A stretch of 57,672 nt of DNA from Planctomyces sp. SH-PL62. Lineage in GTDB: Bacteria; Planctomycetota; Planctomycetia; Planctomycetales; Planctomycetaceae. The first letter of the stretch is position 1. The number at the start of each line of letters is the position of its first letter. Shown here piece after piece: positions 7,553 to 14,351 of the stretch. The notes beneath the pieces were generated by a model. It was not told where the DNA came from and did no database searches. It saw only the letters and a program-made list of their open reading frames with translations. Where the stretch lies: positions 1 through 57,672 of the forward strand of contig CAMDPX010000012.1 of assembly GCA_945905295.1 (NCBI GenBank), read 5' to 3'. The translations under genes were made by a program, and so were the position numbers.

Positions 7553-9049
7553 TCAGTCGTCATCCGGAAGTCGGAGCACGGGTTCGTCGTCGTCCTCAGC
7601 GGTTGGCTTGTCGGCCGTGAGGCTGGCCGGCCGCTCGTCGTCGAGCAATCCGGCGAGCTTGCGACCGGCACCGGTCATTGTCTCGGACGATTCCAGAGGC
7701 GCTTCACCTTCGGATTCGATTTCGATGCCATCGAATTCGTCCGACGATTCTTGCTCCGATTCGATGCCGTCGAGTTTATGGCCTTCTTCCTCGATTTCGA
7801 TGCCGTCGAATTCATCCTCGACGACAACTGGCTTGGCGATCGGTTTGGGCGTTGAAGACTTTTGAGAAGGTTTTCCCGACGAACTCTTGGGCGCGGATGC
7901 TGCGGTTTTTTCCGCAGGACGCAATTTCGGCGCGGCTGTGGAAGAGGGACGCGGCTCACTTGGCTGCGAAGGTTTGGCCGGAACCTCTGCCGGTTTCGGT
8001 TTGGGTTTGTCGCTGCGGGGCGGTGCGTCGCCGAGCAGAATCTGTTCAAAGAAGGCGTCGTCGTCCGCAGTCTTCTTCGCCTGAGCGGCGGTGGGGGATT
8101 TGTCTTTGGATTTCTCTTTACTCTTCGCTTTGGCGGACGCGGCCTTCATTTTTCGTTCGAGCGATCTCTTGGCTTCGATCTCTTCGTGAACCTTGCGCAA
8201 CGGAATCAACAACTCGGCCATCGATTGCCAACGGTCGTTGGGGTTCGGCAGCAGTCCCTTCATCAGGATGTCGGCGACGCGCGGGTCGATGTGTGGGGCG
8301 AGATTGGCGAGCGGTTTCGGAGGCTTGTTGATGTGTTGTAAGACGGTGTCGAGCGTTTCCTGATCGGGGACGTCCCAAGGGAGCCGCTTCGAGCACATCT
8401 CATAGGCTGTGACCGCGAACGAGAAGACGTCGATGCGCTGGTCGGTGCGTTGCCGCTTGATGAGTTCCGGAGCCATGTAATTGGCGGTCCCGGTGCGGTT
8501 GCCGGGCTTCTGGAAATCCGGCGTGTTCGGCACGACGAGGCCAAAGTCGATCAGCTTGACGGTGTTGTCTGAATCGACCATCACGTTCCGCGGACAGAGA
8601 TCGCGGTGAATCCAGTTTTGCTTGTGCAGATAGTCCACAGCCTCGCCGAGCTGGATGATGTAATTCAGGCAGTTGTCTTTCATCTGCTCGTTCTGGGTAT
8701 CGACCAGATAGCTCAGGCTCAGGCCATCGACGTAGTCCATGATCAAGTATTGTTCGTCGGTGGTCGTGATTCCGAATTCGATCGTCTTGACGAGGTTGGG
8801 ATGCTGCAAGCTGACCGCTATCTCTCCTTCGCTGGGCTTCTTGAGTCCCAGGAAGCGAGCCTCGAAACGCTCGGTCTTAATCTTGTCGAGCACTTTGACG
8901 GCGAGCATCCGGCCGGTCATCGAATCGCGCGCACGCCAGACTTTCGACATGCTTCCCTGGCCGACGCGGGCCAATAGCTCGAAGCGTCTAGCGACATCGA
9001 CTCGCTCGATCTTTCTTTTGTCGAACAGATTCTTCAGGAAATTGGCCAT
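7553..9049 (-). CDS. Cytoplasmic Ser/Thr protein kinase with acidic repeat tail
   Basis: 498 residues. Kinase domain is about residues 23-285: VGQGSMSKVW (glycine loop), lysine 52 in AVKVL, HRDLCPRN (148-155, with Cys in place of the usual Lys of HRDLKPxN), DFG (168-170; IDFGLV) and MAPEL. The HRDxxxxN Lys-to-Cys change removes a residue that normally helps position phosphate in Ser/Thr kinases, so activity may be altered. Then comes a Lys/Ala/Pro/Ser-rich linker (about 300-420) and an acidic tail with repeats of FDGIEIE / LDGIESE. No transmembrane segment is seen. The frame remains open for 49 further codons after the TGA at 7553-7555. Gene order puts it downstream of accD on the same strand, separated by a palindrome. 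Confidence 0.93.
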   Translation of the reverse strand: MANFLKNLFDKRKIERVDVARRFELLARVGQGSMSKVWRARDSMTGRMLAVKVLDKIKTERFEARFLGLKKPSEGEIAVSLQHPNLVKTIEFGITTTDEQYLIMDYVDGLSLSYLVDTQNEQMKDNCLNYIIQLGEAVDYLHKQNWIHRDLCPRNVMVDSDNTVKLIDFGLVVPNTPDFQKPGNRTGTANYMAPELIKRQRTDQRIDVFSFAVTAYEMCSKRLPWDVPDQETLDTVLQHINKPPKPLANLAPHIDPRVADILMKGLLPNPNDRWQSMAELLIPLRKVHEEIEAKRSLERKMKAASAKAKSKEKSKDKSPTAAQAKKTADDDAFFEQILLGDAPPRSDKPKPKPAEVPAKPSQPSEPRPSSTAAPKLRPAEKTAASAPKSSSGKPSQKSSTPKPIAKPVVVEDEFDGIEIEEEGHKLDGIESEQESSDEFDGIEIESEGEAPLESSETMTGAGRKLAGLLDDERPASLTADKPTAEDDDEPVLRLPDDD

Positions 9050-9053
9050 GAGA

Positions 9054-9136
9054 GTAGGTCAGGCTTTCCAGCCTGACTCAGCGAGCCAGGAAATCGTGGG
9101 ACCGTCGCAATGGTCAGGCTGGAAAGCCTGACCTAC
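9054..9136. repeat. Perfect 24-bp inverted repeat (family C) between accD and kinase genes
   Basis: Arms 9054-9077 and 9113-9136 (GTAGGTCAGGCTTTCCAGCC plus TGAC) are exact reverse complements around a 35-base loop. The right arm overlaps the end of accD: its CTAC supplies the accD stop codon TAG. On the left it starts 5 bases from the kinase start, so it occupies the kinase leader. Confidence 0.85.
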
Positions 9137-9975
9137 ATGTTGCAGTAGTCGATGATTCGGGCAATTTCCGTTCGCATGTGCTGCCGATCCACAATGCGAT
9201 CGACGAAACCCATCTTCAACAGGAATTCGCTGGTCTGGAAGCCTTCGGGAAGCTCTTGTTTAACGGTCGCGGCGACGACCCGCGGGCCGGCGAAACCGAC
9301 GAGCGCTTTGGGTTCGGCCAGCGTGATGTCGCCGAGCGATGCGAAGCTGGCGGCCACGCCTCCCATCGTCGGGTTCGTCAGCACGGAAATGAACAGCCCC
9401 CCCGCATCATGAAAGCGGCCCAGCGCGGCGGAGACTTTTCCCATCTGCATCAGCGACAAGATGCCTTCGTGCATCCGAGCGCCGCCGCCGGAGCCGCTGA
9501 CAATCACCAGCGGCAGCTTGAGCTCGGTGGCCTGCTCGATTCCGCGCGTCAACTTTTCGCCGACGACCGAGCCCATGCTCCCCATGATGAACGCTGAATC
9601 GGTCAGCCCCAGCACCAGCGGACGGCCGCGCATGTAACCTTTGCCGATGACGCAAGCGTCCGTCAGGCCGGTCTTCTTCTGTTCTTCTTTCAAGCGATCC
9701 TTGTACGGCTTCTTGTCCACGAAGCCCAACGGGTCCATCGGCAGAATGTTGGTGAACCACTCCTCGAAGCTTTCCTCGTCCAGCAACTGGGCGATGCGAG
9801 CTTTCGCCGGCACATAGAAGTGGTGATTGCATTCCGGGCAGCAATACAGGCTCTGCTGCATCTGCTTGCGATAGACCGTCGCTTTGCAGCCATCGCACTG
9901 AATCCACAGACCTTCGGGAACGCCGCGCTTCTGGCGTTTGCCGTTGTCAGGATCAGTGGCGGAAGGTCGGCTCAT
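9133..9975 (-). CDS. accD: Acetyl-CoA carboxylase carboxyltransferase subunit beta
   Basis: 280 residues. It forms, with AccA, the carboxyltransferase that moves CO2 from biotin to acetyl-CoA, giving malonyl-CoA for fatty acid synthesis. An N-terminal zinc ribbon is intact (C27-x2-C30 and C46-x2-C49). The crotonase-like carboxyltransferase core follows: [38 protein letters not shown] (acyl-CoA pocket and oxyanion glycines), [15 protein letters not shown], and [13 protein letters not shown]. Length and order match the family. The last codon and TAG stop lie at the edge of the adjacent palindrome, so the C-terminus ...DYCNM may be element-modified. accA is not in the window. Confidence 0.97.
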   Translation of the reverse strand: MSRPSATDPDNGKRQKRGVPEGLWIQCDGCKATVYRKQMQQSLYCCPECNHHFYVPAKARIAQLLDEESFEEWFTNILPMDPLGFVDKKPYKDRLKEEQKKTGLTDACVIGKGYMRGRPLVLGLTDSAFIMGSMGSVVGEKLTRGIEQATELKLPLVIVSGSGGGARMHEGILSLMQMGKVSAALGRFHDAGGLFISVLTNPTMGGVAASFASLGDITLAEPKALVGFAGPRVVAATVKQELPEGFQTSEFLLKMGFVDRIVDRQHMRTEIARIIDYCNM

Positions 9976-10008
9976 CGGTGTGGTTCTCAGGAACGGGTTG
10001 CAAATCTC

Positions 10009-10071
10009 GTAGCCTGACTCTCTGAGTCGGGTATTTTTCGGAAAAACTCCCGACTCGGAGAGTCAGGCTAC
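10009..10071. repeat. Inverted repeat (family D) between accD and phosphatase-like gene
   Basis: Arms 10009-10031 and 10049-10071 (GTAGCCTGACTCTCTGAGTC plus GGG) pair with one mismatch in 23. The element abuts the TAA stop of the phosphatase-like gene (10072-10074). A decayed relative lies at 20815-20871. Confidence 0.85.
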
Positions 10072-10680
10072 TTAGGTTGTCTCGTCTGCGTTGCTTTGCC
10101 GGATGTACTCGCCGTCGCGGCTCGACTCAAACACTTCGATGATCGGGTCACGCGGCTCTTCGGAAAATGCGGTCGTCAGATCGGGTGGTTCGCCGGTCAG
10201 CAGGGAAGATACAAGACTGGCCAAAGGCTCGGAAGCGACGATCACCAGCGCGTCAAACTTGCGGAGCGGCTTCTTGAGCGCTCGTTGCACACGAGTCACC
10301 GCGACTTCCCACGGCTCCCCTTCCGACGGGCAGACCGTCTCCGGAGCCTCTTGCCACTGATGAAAAATGCGCGACATGCGCCGACCGATGTCTTCAATCG
10401 TCGAGCTTTGCCACAAACCAAGATCCAAGTTCGCGAATTCCTCCGACTCGCGAACCGTCAGGTCGAACGCCTCGGCGATGGCCGCGGCCGTCCTTTTCGC
10501 CGGCTGAACCGTGCCGCACACGATCGCGTCCGGCGGATTGGGCAGCGCCTTCAGCCGCTCGATCAATGTCGCGAGCTGCGCTTCACCGCGCGAATTCAGC
10601 GGCAAGTCGAGCGAGCCAATCAGCCGATGCTGCTCGTCGAAATCAGTCCAGCCGGGACGAACCACGGCGACAATCGTCAT
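10072..10680 (-). CDS. Histidine-phosphatase-fold protein lacking both catalytic histidines
   Basis: 202 residues with the outline of the phosphoglycerate mutase/SixA family: VVRPGWTDFD at the N-terminus, RLIGSLDLPLNSRGEAQL, the SSPxxRAxxTA equivalent CGTVQPAKRTAAAIAEAF, NLDLGLW for the acidic ELDxGxW block, and VIVASEPLASLV near the C-terminus. Family enzymes need RHG near the start and a second His late (usually SHG). Here these read RPG and ASE, so phosphotransfer by the usual mechanism is not possible. It is therefore probably a binding or regulatory pseudoenzyme. It sits between accD and rpe on the same strand, each gap filled by a different palindrome. Confidence 0.8.
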   Translation of the reverse strand: MTIVAVVRPGWTDFDEQHRLIGSLDLPLNSRGEAQLATLIERLKALPNPPDAIVCGTVQPAKRTAAAIAEAFDLTVRESEEFANLDLGLWQSSTIEDIGRRMSRIFHQWQEAPETVCPSEGEPWEVAVTRVQRALKKPLRKFDALVIVASEPLASLVSSLLTGEPPDLTTAFSEEPRDPIIEVFESSRDGEYIRQSNADETT

Positions 10681-10698
10681 AGAGTCATCTTCAAAAAA

Positions 10699-10779
10699 GG
10701 TCGGGAGTCTTTTTCCGGCCGCCGCATTTGATGTCGGAAGTTTTTACGAACAAACGCGGCCGGAAAAAGACTCCCGACC
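10699..10779. repeat. Perfect 22-bp inverted repeat (family E)
   Basis: Arms 10699-10720 and 10758-10779 (GGTCGGGAGTCTTTTTCCGG plus CC) are exact reverse complements around a 37-base loop. It fills the gap between rpe and the phosphatase-like gene. Confidence 0.85.
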
Positions 10780-10786
10780 CCGTCGC

Positions 10787-11470
10787 TCAGCTCGCTAACC
10801 GAGTCAGCTCTTCGACCGCGACTGTGTAATCACTCTGATCGAAAATCGCGCTGCCGACAACGAACAGATCCGTGCCAGCCTGAGCACACGCGGCGATCGT
10901 CTTCAATCCGATGCCGCCGTCCACGGACAGAATCGTGTCGGCCGAAATCATCTGCCGAGCCTGCCGCAACCTCTCGACCGACGCCGGAATGAAGGACTGT
11001 CCGCCGAAGCCGGCTTGCACGCTCATCAGCAACAGCAGGTCGATCTCGCCCACGAAGGGAGCGACATCAGACAGCGGGGTCTTCGGATTCAACACCAATC
11101 CCGCGACACGCCCGGCCTCTCGAATGCGACGCAGCAACGCCGTCGGCTGCGGCACCGCTTCCAAATGAAAACTGATCGCGTCGCAGCCCGCCTTGAGATA
11201 CTCATCGAGATAATGGTCCGGGTCGGAGATCATCAAATGCGCGTCGAAGACCATGTCGGTCAGCGGCCGCACTTTTTCGATCACCATCGGCCCGTAGGAC
11301 AAGTTCGGGACGAAGTGCCCATCCATGACGTCCCAATGCAGCACCTTGGACTTCGCGGCGGTGAGCCGTTCGACCTCGTGCGCCAAATTGCCAAAATCAC
11401 ACTTGAGCATCGACGGCGCGATGATCGGCCGAGCGGCTCGCATACGTTGCAGAATCTCGGTTCGGTTCAT
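10787..11470 (-). CDS. rpe: Ribulose-phosphate 3-epimerase
   Basis: 227 residues. It interconverts ribulose 5-phosphate and xylulose 5-phosphate in the pentose phosphate/Calvin routes, as a TIM barrel with a metal ion. Seen: IAPSMLKCDF (Ser 20), HWDVMDGHFVPN (His 45 and Asp 47, metal ligands), FDAHLMI (His 78), MSVQAGFGGQSF, and SVDGGIG (Asp proton donor/acceptor). A longer open frame upstream overlaps the membrane protein in another frame and is rejected. The ATG at 11470 gives normal family length and a 4-base ATGA overlap with the upstream gene, implying coupled translation. Confidence 0.96.
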   Translation of the reverse strand: MNRTEILQRMRAARPIIAPSMLKCDFGNLAHEVERLTAAKSKVLHWDVMDGHFVPNLSYGPMVIEKVRPLTDMVFDAHLMISDPDHYLDEYLKAGCDAISFHLEAVPQPTALLRRIREAGRVAGLVLNPKTPLSDVAPFVGEIDLLLLMSVQAGFGGQSFIPASVERLRQARQMISADTILSVDGGIGLKTIAACAQAGTDLFVVGSAIFDQSDYTVAVEELTRLAS

Positions 11471-12021
11471 GATTGTTTCTTTCCAGGCAGTTTCCAGCCA
11501 AAGGCCAGCGCCAGCACCACGCCGGCGACGACCGCGGCCACCATCCAAGCATGGATGTGCGACCAAAACCAGTGCAGGACGATCGCGGACAACGTCAAAC
11601 TCACCGCGCTCACCAGCGCGAGGCGTTCCACTGTGGCGCAGCGGCGCAACCACGTCAAACAAAACCCCCAGGTGGTCAACGGCCGGAAGATCAACAAGCC
11701 ACCACCCCAAAACAGGCCCAGACCAATGAACGTCCCCAGCCAATTGACGATCGACGCCGTCGCCGAGCTCTCGATGTCTAAGACCTGCTGAACTTTCACC
11801 GGCGTCTGTTTGGAATCGGCAGACTGTTCGGTGAAAACTTTTTGTGCCGACGTCTGACTGGAAGTCGGCCGCGCCGACATCGTCGTGCGAGCATCCTGGT
11901 TCCACCACACCACCAGCCACGCCAGCACCCACACGATCAAGCCAGCCATGAATTGGCGGCGCGGTTCAGACGGAGCACCGTCGGCGTGAGTTCGGAACCA
12001 GTCCAAAGGATTGAGGGCCAT
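11467..12021 (-). CDS. Hypothetical membrane protein co-translated with rpe
   Basis: 184 residues, not recognised. Hydrophobic segments at about 25-40 (GLIVWVLAWLVVWW), 92-112 (NWLGTFIGLGLFWGGGLLIF), 132-148 and 155-173 suggest four membrane helices. A polar Ser/Thr/Gln-rich loop lies between the first two (about 45-88). The stop overlaps the rpe start by 4 bases. No motif points to a function, and the link to rpe may be only transcriptional. Confidence 0.75.
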   Translation of the reverse strand: MALNPLDWFRTHADGAPSEPRRQFMAGLIVWVLAWLVVWWNQDARTTMSARPTSSQTSAQKVFTEQSADSKQTPVKVQQVLDIESSATASIVNWLGTFIGLGLFWGGGLLIFRPLTTWGFCLTWLRRCATVERLALVSAVSLTLSAIVLHWFWSHIHAWMVAAVVAGVVLALAFGWKLPGKKQS

Positions 12022-12172
12022 GCGGAATTTGTAGCAGCACCTAAGTAGGCTAGACAGTTCGGCCGCTCGGCGATGGACAACTCAAGCGGCCGCCGAGGAT
12101 GGCGACCTGACCGAAGTGCGGGAGTCCTCTCGCCCATTACGGCTCCTGAGTTGCATCCGAAACCGGTCAACG

Positions 12173-12208
12173 AAAAAGCCTCATCTCCCGGCGGGAAATG
12201 AGGCTTTT
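12173..12208 (-). terminator. Rho-independent terminator downstream of tRNA-Cys
   Basis: On the minus strand, AAAAGCCTCAT and ATGAGGCTTTTT pair as an 11-bp hairpin around a 13-base loop, with the T-run forming the 3' side. It begins about 20 bases after the tRNA 3' end. Confidence 0.85.
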
Positions 12209-12227
12209 CGTGAGACCGCAGACTCAG

Positions 12228-12300
12228 AGGCGTCGGTGGGAGTTGAACCCACGCGTGACGGATTTGCAATCCGTTGCCTTAGCCACTTGGCTACGACGCC
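12228..12300 (-). tRNA. tRNA-Cys(GCA)
   Basis: 73 bases fold as a complete cloverleaf: acceptor GGCGTCG/CGACGCC, D-arm GCC...GGC, anticodon stem ACGGA/TCCGT with loop TTGCAAA (anticodon GCA, reading UGC), and T-arm GTGGG-TTCAACT-CCCAC. The discriminator is U, the base expected for cysteine identity. CCA is not encoded. Confidence 0.96.
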
Positions 12301-12368
12301 TGATGCGGGGCGGAATCTAGTTGTGGCTGAAAAGTGGGTCAAGGTGGCTCGTCGAGGGAGGGAGGGCA

Positions 12369-12406
12369 TTGCAAATTGCAAATTGAGAATTGCAAATTGC
12401 AAATTG
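12369..12406. repeat. AT-rich short repeat ahead of the HD gene
   Basis: TTGCAAATTGCAAATTG, then GAGAA, then the same motif again: five GCAAATTG-type units in 38 bases within otherwise GC-rich DNA. It lies about 60 bases upstream of the HD gene start and could belong to its promoter region. Confidence 0.6.
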
Positions 12407-12466
12407 TTGGACGACGGTGGACAGTCTGTGGACATCATCGTCGATCACAGCAAGAAGGGGCGTTTC

Positions 12467-13891
12467 ATGCCGCGTGATTTCAATACCGAGAGTTTGTCGC
12501 ACGATCCGATTCACGGTTACATCCCGTTCGTTTCCCAGGACGGGATTCCGGCTGGAGAAGTTTCGGAGCAAGAGCTGATCGATCATCCGTGGGTGCAGCG
12601 GATGCGACAGATTCATCAATTGCAGACGGCGTGGTGGGTGTTTCCGTCGGCGGAGCACATGCGGTTTCAGCACATCCTGGGAGCGATGCATCTCGCTTCG
12701 GTGTGCATCGAGCGTTGGTATGAGTCGCTGGTGGCCTCGTGCGCGAATGTCCCCTCGCGAGCTTGTGTCGAAAGCCTCGTTCGGTTGGCCGCGCTGTTGC
12801 ACGATGTTGGGCATGGGCCGTTCGGACATTTCTTCGATGATCATTACCTCGGCCAGTTTGGTGTCACGCACGAGGACATTGGCTCGGCGGTGATCCAACA
12901 AGAATTGGGAGATTTGATTCGCCGAGTGCGTCGGAATCCGAACGGCAAGCTGGGACCGCTGGAAGAACTCGATCCCAGCCAAGTCGCGTGGCTGATCCGT
13001 CGTCCGACAGGACGGCCGGAACTGGAACAAGGGCATCCCGTGTGGCTGCGGCGATTGCGGTCGCTCTTCAGTGGCATCTATACCGTGGACAACATGGATT
13101 TCGTGCTGCGCGACGCCTACATGTCGGGGTACAACACGAAAGCGTTCGACCTTTCGCGGATTCTGCACTACAGCTTCTTTTCTGCCGAAGGGCTGACGAT
13201 TCACGCTCGTGGGTTGCCGACGCTGGTCAACTTCATTGAAACGCGAGCGAATCTGTTTCGGACGATTTATTTTCATCGGACCGTGCGCGCGATTGATCTG
13301 GCTCTGGAAGAGATGTTCGGTCCGACGATGCTGCGGCTGTTCGGCGGTTCGGACGGGCAGCCGATGAATCCGCTGGAGCATTTGGACGAATACCGACGCT
13401 TGACCGAATCGACGTTCCTGGTCGATGTGCAGCGCTGGTCGCGGAGTTCCGATCCGGAGTTGAAATCGCTCGGCGAGCAGTGGGACGCGCTGCTGGCTCG
13501 GAACGTGACTTGGAAGATGGCGGTCGAGCGGACCTTCAACTTCCACGCCGGTCAGGCGGAACGGACTTCGATCTTCTCCGAGCCGGACTTGGTCGAGAAA
13601 CGCATTCGCGCGCACCTGCCCGCCGAGTTGAGAGAAATTGAACTGAAGATCGACGTGGCTCGGCACTATCACCGGCCGAGCGGCCGACTTCCCGCAGGCG
13701 GTCAGAATTTCCTGCTCGACTCGGTCGGCGGAACGCCGCGGGAACTGCACGACGACGAGCTCTTTCAGGCGTTGCCGACGAGCTTTTCGATCTTTCGCGT
13801 GTACGCGAAAGTTCATCGTCACGACGCGGCCCTCCATGCGGCGGTCAACGCGGTCTTGGGCGCGGTCGCGGACTCGAAGACAAACATGTGA
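12467..13891 (+). CDS. HD-domain phosphohydrolase (SAMHD1/dGTPase-like)
   Basis: 474 residues. The metal-binding HD pattern is intact: H69 in QHILGAMHLA, the H112-D113 pair in LLHDVGHGPFGH, H116 and H121, and a later Asp in YTVDNMDFVLRDAY. The opening SHDPIHGYIPF plus HPWVQRMRQIHQLQ matches the dNTP triphosphohydrolase-like group, so nucleotide phosphohydrolysis is likely, with unknown substrate. AAGAAGGGG sits 6 bases before the chosen ATG. The frame is open further upstream but crosses the tRNA, so that is rejected. The C-terminal 226 residues (from 13211) are duplicated at 21601-22281. Confidence 0.9.
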   Translation: MPRDFNTESLSHDPIHGYIPFVSQDGIPAGEVSEQELIDHPWVQRMRQIHQLQTAWWVFPSAEHMRFQHILGAMHLASVCIERWYESLVASCANVPSRACVESLVRLAALLHDVGHGPFGHFFDDHYLGQFGVTHEDIGSAVIQQELGDLIRRVRRNPNGKLGPLEELDPSQVAWLIRRPTGRPELEQGHPVWLRRLRSLFSGIYTVDNMDFVLRDAYMSGYNTKAFDLSRILHYSFFSAEGLTIHARGLPTLVNFIETRANLFRTIYFHRTVRAIDLALEEMFGPTMLRLFGGSDGQPMNPLEHLDEYRRLTESTFLVDVQRWSRSSDPELKSLGEQWDALLARNVTWKMAVERTFNFHAGQAERTSIFSEPDLVEKRIRAHLPAELREIELKIDVARHYHRPSGRLPAGGQNFLLDSVGGTPRELHDDELFQALPTSFSIFRVYAKVHRHDAALHAAVNAVLGAVADSKTNM

Positions 13892-13947
13892 GAGCGCGAG
13901 TCCTTGAGCAGCCGCAGCGCTCGTGGTTGCGTTCCGTTTTGGAGTCA

Positions 13948-14009
13948 CATCGTTCTGCCCCATCATTCTGCCAAAGTTCTGTTGGCAGAATGATCGGGGC
14001 AAAATGATG
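13948..14009. repeat. Imperfect palindrome (family I)
   Basis: The inner arms ATCATTCTGCCAA (13962) and TTGGCAGAATGAT (13982) match exactly. Outer arms CATCGTTCTGCCCC and GGGGCAAAATGATG extend the pairing with two mismatches. It lies in the 460-base gap before the large metzincin/RTX gene, which holds no convincing gene. Confidence 0.75.
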
Positions 14010-14063
14010 TTGGAATCGAAGTCCGGTCTGAGGCGGAGGCCCGCTCAAACTTCAAGGGGATTG

Positions 14064-14149
14064 ATCCGTGTGTGTTTCGATCCGTGTGCGAAGCGCGTTC
14101 GCCGGATTTTGAACACGCTTCGCACACGGATCGGAACTCACACACGGAT
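14064..14149. repeat. Long palindrome (family H)
   Basis: The left arm ATCCGTGTGTG...GATCCGTGTGCGAAGCG (14064-14096) pairs with the mirror sequence ending at 14149, with a small internal length difference. GATCCGTGTG occurs twice per arm, so the element has internal repeats. It lies upstream of the large secreted protein start. Confidence 0.7.
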
Positions 14150-14351
14150 GAAGGCAACACGACTCGCGGAGAGCCGTTTTCTCAACGCGATGGTTTTACG
14201 CGATGGTTCGATACGCGACGTGAAAAGTCTTGCGTCGTGCCGGGACGCTCAATTCTACTTCGCGGCTCAATCTTGGACCGGTTTCAACATTCGGTGTGTC
14301 AACGAACGGCTTCTCACGAGTCACCGTCACTCGCCCTTGAAAGATGACTTC

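Noticed and set aside
11471-11932. N-terminal extension of ribulose-phosphate 3-epimerase
   Set aside because: It overlaps the membrane protein in another frame; the ATG at 11470 gives family length and an ATGA overlap.
12317-14002. 561-codon antisense frame over the HD gene
   Set aside because: The plus strand has an intact HD enzyme with conserved motifs; the antisense frame is a by-product of high GC.
13923-14351. Longer start for the metzincin/RTX protein
   Set aside because: The extension runs through two palindromes and lacks a signal-like or family-like sequence.
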